Below are positions 58,437 to 64,000 of a DNA stretch of 64,000 nucleotides, piece after piece. Positions within the stretch are counted from its first letter, which is position 1. Each line of letters opens with the position of its first letter. A program made the position numbers and the translations under genes. The notes beneath the pieces are model-generated. The model was not told where the DNA came from, ran no database searches, and saw only the letters and a list, made by a program, of their open reading frames with translations. The stretch comes from Rhizoctonia solani (lineage: Eukaryota > Basidiomycota > Agaricomycetes > Cantharellales > Ceratobasidiaceae), in NCBI RefSeq assembly GCF_016906535.1, contig NC_057375.1:992001-1056000 (forward strand). The letters are read 5' to 3'.

Positions 58437-60428
58437 CTACTCATCACTTGAGCTGACACCCCCACCGAGTTCTTGTCTAGTTCGCTCTGCTTTCAGACCA
58501 AATACGCTTATGGCAACTGCGCCAATAAAGCATCCTAGGAATATCAGAGACTGAAGCATATTAGATGGTGGACTGGCATCAGGGGAATCGTCCCTCAATG
58601 CAGCCATAGCTAATTGGGATGAAATTAGTCAAGTTTTAAATGGGAGCCCAGGGTACAGCGCATACTCACACAGAGCGAAAGTTACAGAAAGGAGATTTCC
58701 GGTAAACCATAGCATTGCGGAAGAGGTTTCAGCACTCCGCGTGACCTCACACCCAATCTCCAGCGCTATCGGCAAGAGAGTGAAGGACGAAACCCCAATT
58801 AGGACCATCACAACGTAAATACCGGCGTAATTATTCGGTTGGACTAGGGTGCAAACACATTGGTAAAATTGAAGCATTTCCTCGAGAAGGTTTAGAGAGC
58901 GTGTAAATATTACGTACCATCCCAGATCAATGAGATATAACAAGCAGCGAGCAATGGGACCAAAGCTTTGGCGACTAGAGCTAGTCGATTTGAAAGGTAC
59001 CGGTCGACGAGTGGGGAGAATATTGCCGCGCCGACAATACCGGCGAGAATGAGCACGCCACCCATAATACCCGCCTCGTCGGACGAATACCCATGTGGGG
59101 TCTAAACAAAATACATATCGTTATATAATGAAGCAAATGGCCAAGCAAGAATCCTACTCACGAAAATCTGGCTGATCAAGATGGAAAATGCGCTGAAAGC
59201 TCCGACAAGCGAACCGAAAAGTAAGGTTATGATAACCATGTCAGCCCGCTCACGAGGTGACATAAATGCTTCGCCTTGGCGAGCCCGCCCTACAAGAGCT
59301 CGGAGTATTTGCATCAAAGGCGGCGAATTTTGGGAACCAGCGTGTGCTGTAGCCAGTCGAGAGACACAATTAAGTTATACACGATCAAAGCGGTAACAGA
59401 AAAACACAAACAAGGCGGTACCGGGGGCTTCGAACCTATCAGAAGTACAGTGGGAGTTACAGCGGACGTGATGATAGCAAGAATCAATACCTAGTAATCT
59501 CGTTAGTTGTTATAAAATATCTGAATCATGGGAGCCTGACTAACTGAGTCGCTCACTGTGGAGAACGCTGGAGCAATCAGTTGTGAGAGTGCACCTCCGA
59601 TAGGGCCGGCAATGGCGATCAGCATGGTCGCCGTTGTTCGTCCGCTCATAGCGAACCAAGTCTCACTATATCTGGGCCCAAGAATTTGGAACCAAGGCTG
59701 GGCAAAACCTGTGAAGATCTGGAGAACGCAAATCACGAAACACTCAGCATTTACGAATGTATCTTTTTAAAGCAACACTACATACTTGGCCAACCAACAG
59801 GAGGGCATATTTCCCATCTGCATCAAGATCTTGCGAGGTCCCAGCATAGCGAATCCATGATGAGGCCAATAAGGACAATGAACCAATAATGAGCTGCACA
59901 TAACAACGGGGTTAGTGGGATTCTACAACACGAAGTAGTAGCGAAAAATAGAATACCGAAGTACGAAGTCCCCAGCGCGAGCATACAAGGGGAACAACTA
60001 CAGATACCGGCAGGTAAATTAGGTTGACAATATTTCCTAGCCAATTCACACGTTCAAGGGAAATTCCAAACTCCTGGGACGCTACAACCTGAGCGTAAAT
60101 ATGCGTATATGGTGCCTGAAATATGCAACCTTACTGTCTACTGCTATGGCTGAGAACCAAAGCCAACATAAGCCAGATACGATGTTTAAAAGGCACTAGA
60201 CAGGATACGTATAAATTATTAGTTCCTTCGACAGCCGCGATTCCATGTACTCACAGTGCCTAATAATCCTAGCCACCGTCTTTTGTACACTCGAAACACT
60301 TCGTTAGAGGAGACGGTGGATGAGGAATCTTGTTGGGTAGTCAGAACGATATTGTTTCGGGCAGCTGTCTCTGACAGTGCAAAACTTGATCTCTTAGCCT
60401 CGATGTCCTCTAATTCTAGGCTGTACAT
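58437..60428 (-). CDS. MFS transporter, SLC49/FLVCR-like (approximate exon model)
   Basis: Minus-strand multi-exon gene starting MYSLELEDIEAKRSS at 60428 and ending GGGVSSSDE at 58437. After a ~55-residue cytosolic N-terminus comes VYKRRWLGLLGT, then NIVSGLCWLWFSAIAVD, THIYAQVVASQEFG and the motif RVNWLGNIVNLIYLPVS, characteristic of the FLVCR/DIRC2 (SLC49) branch of the MFS. Further membrane segments follow: QIFTGFAQPWFQILGPRYSETWFAMSGRTTATMLIAIAGPIGGALSQ is split in two helices, then VIITLLFGSLVGAFSAFSILISQIF, GIYVVMVLIGVSSFTLLPIALEIG and FLGCFIGAVAISVF. The cytoplasmic central loop lies near 59290-59340. Animal relatives move haem or choline; the substrate here is unknown. I did not resolve every exon, but the segments show no stop-caused break. 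Confidence 0.8.
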
Positions 60429-60429
60429 G

Positions 60430-61650
60430 ACTCTTGAGAAAGGTGGGAACTGGAAATATAGCGACCGGACTTGTGTAGAACATTGATTATATATACTACA
60501 GCAAGAAGCCTAAGCGCAGTCATAAATCGGGTCTTGTCGACCCGGAGAAAAAGTGCGTTCTTAGCGCTCCTTCGTGACGCCGCGCGAAGAAGCGAATCAA
60601 GCTGTACGCCTAATCATAGTGAGCACGCAAATGTTTCCAATTATTGCATTCGTGTGGACAGTATTATCATAGGGGGTGGTTACAATTTATAAATGCTGAA
60701 TATGATTCGATGATTCTCGAGGTTACCATGAGTTTAAGACCGAATTCGAGGGGGTGAGATCTAAATATGTAATTCCGTAGTCTACGCCCACGAGGAATCC
60801 TTGTTACAGTTGAAAGACGGCGGCAAAAGATGAGAAGCACCACCTCAGTGTCGCCTAAACCTCACCGAACGCCGATCACCGCGGCGCATATATTGCAAAT
60901 TATTGGGTATGAGCGCGATTGAGGTATTTTTAGTACATCCCTTGTCATTTGTGTCTCGAAAGGTCGTAGGCTCTCATATGTAGTTTCACAACGCCATTGC
61001 GTCCAATTTATTTAACAAGTGAGAGGGCTAGACGAGCTTTACGGTCAGTGTACACTGTACAAGGTTAAAATACTGAAAATATGAACGTGTCTTTAAGTAG
61101 GATTTGAGCTGAAATCAAGTTCAATATATGCTAACTTTAAATATCAGTTCTCCCTTAGTCTGATTCATACTGAGAAAGGCGTACTGACGTTGTAGTTTTC
61201 AGACCGATTTATACTGAAAAAATATGCCTTTTACTGACATACTGATTTTCAAGATCTTATCACACCACAGTGGCGTAGCAGAAGTTTGATAAGTTTGAAT
61301 GTCATTTTACATGTTTACGATAGGTGAATAGCACGATTCAATTCGGCAAGGACTAAAGGCTGGAGAGATCTGTCTTGCAAGTCCTAATCAACGCGGATAT
61401 TACAGCGAATTCTACCATCTTGCACACAAATCATGAATAGTTGGTAGTCAAGTGTTATAATACATGCTAATGGTACAGAATTCGGTATTCTCAGAAGTTT
61501 CAACCAATGTGCGTGTTCCCCAGTATGCTCAAGAAAGCAGATAAAGCATCAAACAACAAACAGGAAGCGAAAAAAGTAGGAAAAGCAGGACAAAAAGATC
61601 ATGTCGCCTTGAACGATATGGGAACAATTTCTTTGGATAAACTGGACGAG
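60430..61650. other. Intergenic with a small diverged repeat
   Basis: At 61155-61250 the phrase (C)TGATTCATACTGA / CGATTTATACTGA followed by TACTGAC occurs twice, a short diverged tandem repeat. The plus ORF at 61507-61740 overlaps the likely last exon of the ARM gene on the other strand and is not called. Confidence 0.4.
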
Positions 61651-61654
61651 GAAA

Positions 61655-63233
61655 TCATGTCCAGGCATCAAAATCGGGATGAGCAACTGGGTACTCTGGG
61701 CAACCTCCCCTCCAGTCGTGATTCAATCCAGCCTTTGTAGAAGCTGGTAAAAAATACTTTAATAGTGTAATAAAGTTATACAACAGGCACACTCACCGCC
61801 AAGCCTACTGAATACATTCCCGGTGGTTGACCTAATCGCGGTCTCACAGGCCTTGCGTACGTCTGGGGGCTCTTGTATAGAAAGCTGCTTCAAGATGTCA
61901 ACCCCTCCCGAATCTTGAATCTCCTTCCTGATGGAAGACCCTCCAACATCTCCCAAAAAACTAATTGCGAGTGCAAGTTCAGCGTGGACTTGTGGATCGG
62001 TCGCCGGGACTGAGGCAGCGGCACGGAGCGCCCTGAGCAGCGCATCAACAACACCTGCTTCTACAAGCTGTTTCCGGGTACCAGGGCTCCACTCGGCACA
62101 CGAAAATCGAGCAATCGCAAATGCGAAGGATCCCAGTGCGTCCGTCTCCTCGGCCTGAACCACGGTCGGCAATCTAGCCAATCCTTCGGCAGCACCCGCC
62201 CGCAATAGCACTCTAGCCATATCCGAAGAATTGGGACGCATGTGACACCCGACGGCCCGAGCTGACCAGTTGAGGACTTTAGGATCGATTGTAGTTTTGA
62301 GGGCTGAACCATCGGTTCTACGGAGCCCTCAGCGGCAAGTGCCTTGGATAGCTTGGTCGTACGGGCGAACCTTCCGACTGCAAAAAGAGCAACAGCTAGG
62401 TCTTCGGGATCGGGCTGAGTCTGGGGATTAGAAATTATATTTAGATGGGACGCGAGAACGGGTATTGCTTCCATTTCGACCAGCTGGTCTACGAGAGCAT
62501 CGGTTCGAGCAAGTGTGCCCAGTGTCCACGCGCAATATCTTTGGGTATTCCTATCATCCGAGACGGTTATCCAGCTAATCAGAAGTTCTGACAGACCCTC
62601 CTCAATGAATTTGGCTGCGATGTCGTCGGACTGAATCATGCGGCCAAGGCACCAGGCCAAGCAGGCACGCATTGGACCGGTTTGCGCCCCTTTCGATATC
62701 TCTATTAATTGCCGGGCCGTACCTGGACGTACGATACTGGCTGCGCTGAGCAAATCATGTCTGAATCTGGATGTCAATGATATTCTTGAGTCAACCAAGG
62801 GATCAGCTTACGAAAGAAGCCCGAGAGCAAAAATAATATTGTTAATCCCTTGGCCGTTTGGTAGACTGTTTTTGAGCTCGATAGTAAGATGTGGAATAAC
62901 CCCTGCATCAACCAATCTCCTCGCCATATTCTCATCTTTGGCCAGTCGAACCACTTCGAGTATCAGACGACAGATTTCGTCGGGGTCGGCTTTATTGTTT
63001 ACGGCTGTCATCAAGGAACGCGAGAGCGTCAATGCAGCGGATGCATCTTGAGATGAAAAAGAAGGTAAGACTGGGGAAATTTGGCTGACAGTGCTGGGCG
63101 ATCCAGCCACGGCGTCATAAGAAGGTGGATCTCCAGGCAAATTCTGGGTTTCGATCGGCTCTGGCACTTGATTGATGTTGTTTGGGATCGTCGGTTGCGG
63201 GAATTGGAATGGTGGCACAGTCGCAACAGGCAT
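61655..63233 (-). CDS. ARM-repeat protein (frameshifted)
   Basis: Minus-strand gene starting MPVATVPPFQFPQPTIP at 63233. A Pro/Gln/Ser-rich N-terminus of about 70 residues is followed by armadillo-type helical repeats: ICRLILEVVRLAKDENMARRLVDAGVIPHL, CLAWCLGRMIQSDDIAAKFIEEGLSELL, YCAWTLGTLARTDALVDQLVEMEAIPVL, FAVGRFARTTKLSKALAAEGSVEPMV, SARAVGCHMRPNSSDMARVLLRAGAAEGL and so on. An intron after LGLLS (about 62814-62768) is clear. Near 62303 one base is missing: the frame shifts between EPMVQ and LKTTIDPKVLNWSARAVG, both good ARM sequence. A final small exon (about 61739-61655, ending DFDAWT) is likely but less certain. ARM proteins are scaffolds; the partner is unknown. Either a pseudogene or a one-base sequence error. 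Confidence 0.72.
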
Positions 63234-63239
63234 TGATAC

Positions 63240-64000
63240 CGGAATATCTAATTAGCAGACACTGCAATAGTTGTCCCAATATATACTCTGGTGGTCGTTG
63301 GTCTGGTGGCAGATGACGCAGGGTCATGTGTCAACACATGTGCAGTGGCAGCCACGGTTGATGACCTCACTCACAGATCTAGTCCATCATCGACTCCACA
63401 GCAATATCCTCAGATAGCTCTAAACAAATTTACACCTATAATCAGCTCATTCTGGTTAAAGTTTGTAGCCATTGTAATATGATAGCGACCTATTCATAAA
63501 TATCATTATGGCTGATCGCATTATTTGCATGTATACAGATAACTGTCCTTGAGATTAGCAAAAAAAAAAAGAATACACAAAAAACCAATGGGGTTTTGTC
63601 ACGGGGCGCTCCACTTTGTTCACGTTGTGCGCAAGTATATCTGGGCCGCAGTGGTGTTGCGCATCCCTGGATTGGTATGCTTCGTGCATGTGCTATGGTC
63701 ATCTATGGATAACCGAGATACCTGACTGCCTTGCAAAAAAAAGGCTTCCAAGAAAGTCCCGCGGGGAGGTCACGAGGCCTCTTGAATACAGAAGCTCGTG
63801 AGTCATGACAGGCGTTTTTATCCAACATAATCGGCTTTAATAGTTGGTACCCCCATACTGCCACATCCACTCAACTTCCCACAGATGCCAAGGAAATGCA
63901 TCATGATATACAAAACTTATTAAGGGTCTTGTATTGCATCAAGTATCATAATGATCCAAGACTCAAAGATATAAAATATTCAGATCTCGTGGTGGTGGTC
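63240..64000. other. Upstream region of the ARM-repeat gene
   Basis: A TATATATTGGG-like motif on the minus strand (about 63280) may be the core promoter. An A-rich tract lies at 63560-63570. No further gene is recognised before the window ends. Confidence 0.4.

Noticed and set aside
61507..61740. Plus-strand 77-codon ORF rich in Lys/Asp
   Set aside because: Overlaps the probable last exon of the ARM gene on the minus strand; no homology recognised, and no promoter or splice evidence.
1..64000. CRISPR arrays, bacterial operons, rRNA or tRNA genes
   Set aside because: The DNA is eukaryotic with spliced genes. No regularly spaced repeats or convincing tRNA/rRNA sequence were seen on reading both strands; a tRNAscan run would be decisive.

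Overview
The window is nuclear DNA of a filamentous basidiomycete. Genes are split by many short GT-AG introns of about 46-60 bp. Coding blocks are moderately GC-rich, and long AT-richer stretches hold degenerate genes and repeats. Several families seen here (an integral-membrane family with an SIGGLFALLQ-type segment, DUF2235 hydrolases, a DUF6533-like remnant, tandem fungal protoglobins) are typical of Agaricomycetes. My best guess is a Rhizoctonia/Ceratobasidiaceae-type fungus, by inference only.

Layout. 0-23 kb is gene-poor. It holds a 205-bp GC-rich inverted-repeat element, a poly(T) insertion with a target-site duplication, a complete Zn2Cys6 transcription factor (7.1-10.1 kb), a broken Bem46-type hydrolase with an internal tandem duplication, a broken DUF6533-like seven-TM gene, and three very small (74-75 aa) three-exon genes that each encode a single double-stranded-RNA-binding domain. 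23.5-29.1 kb is an intact nine-exon 1,3-beta-glucan synthase (FKS1). 29.8-32.8 kb is a tandem pair of protoglobin genes with C-terminal hydrophobic tails; a third, diverged protoglobin without that tail lies at 53.6-54.9 kb. 33.3-39.7 kb, on the minus strand, carries two paralogous membrane-protein genes plus another polytopic membrane gene. 40.8-42.2 kb is a secreted, probably GPI-anchored ThuA-like protein. 43.5-46.3 kb is a 14-exon DUF2235/Tle1-like alpha/beta hydrolase with a frameshift in its N-terminal extension. 48.7-50.8 kb is an intact P450 flanked by two copies of a degenerate repeat. 55.4-56.8 kb is an Sso1-type syntaxin, 58.4-60.4 kb an SLC49/FLVCR-like MFS transporter, and 61.7-63.2 kb an ARM-repeat protein with a one-base frameshift.

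How the genes fit together. FKS1 (wall glucan synthesis), the syntaxin (exocytosis at the plasma membrane) and the GPI-type ThuA protein all act at the cell surface, but nothing shows that they are co-regulated. The two themes most worth following are the mini-dsRBD gene family and the duplicated protoglobins. Coding models marked as complete were assembled by hand from splice signals and close in frame. Models marked approximate were not fully spliced.
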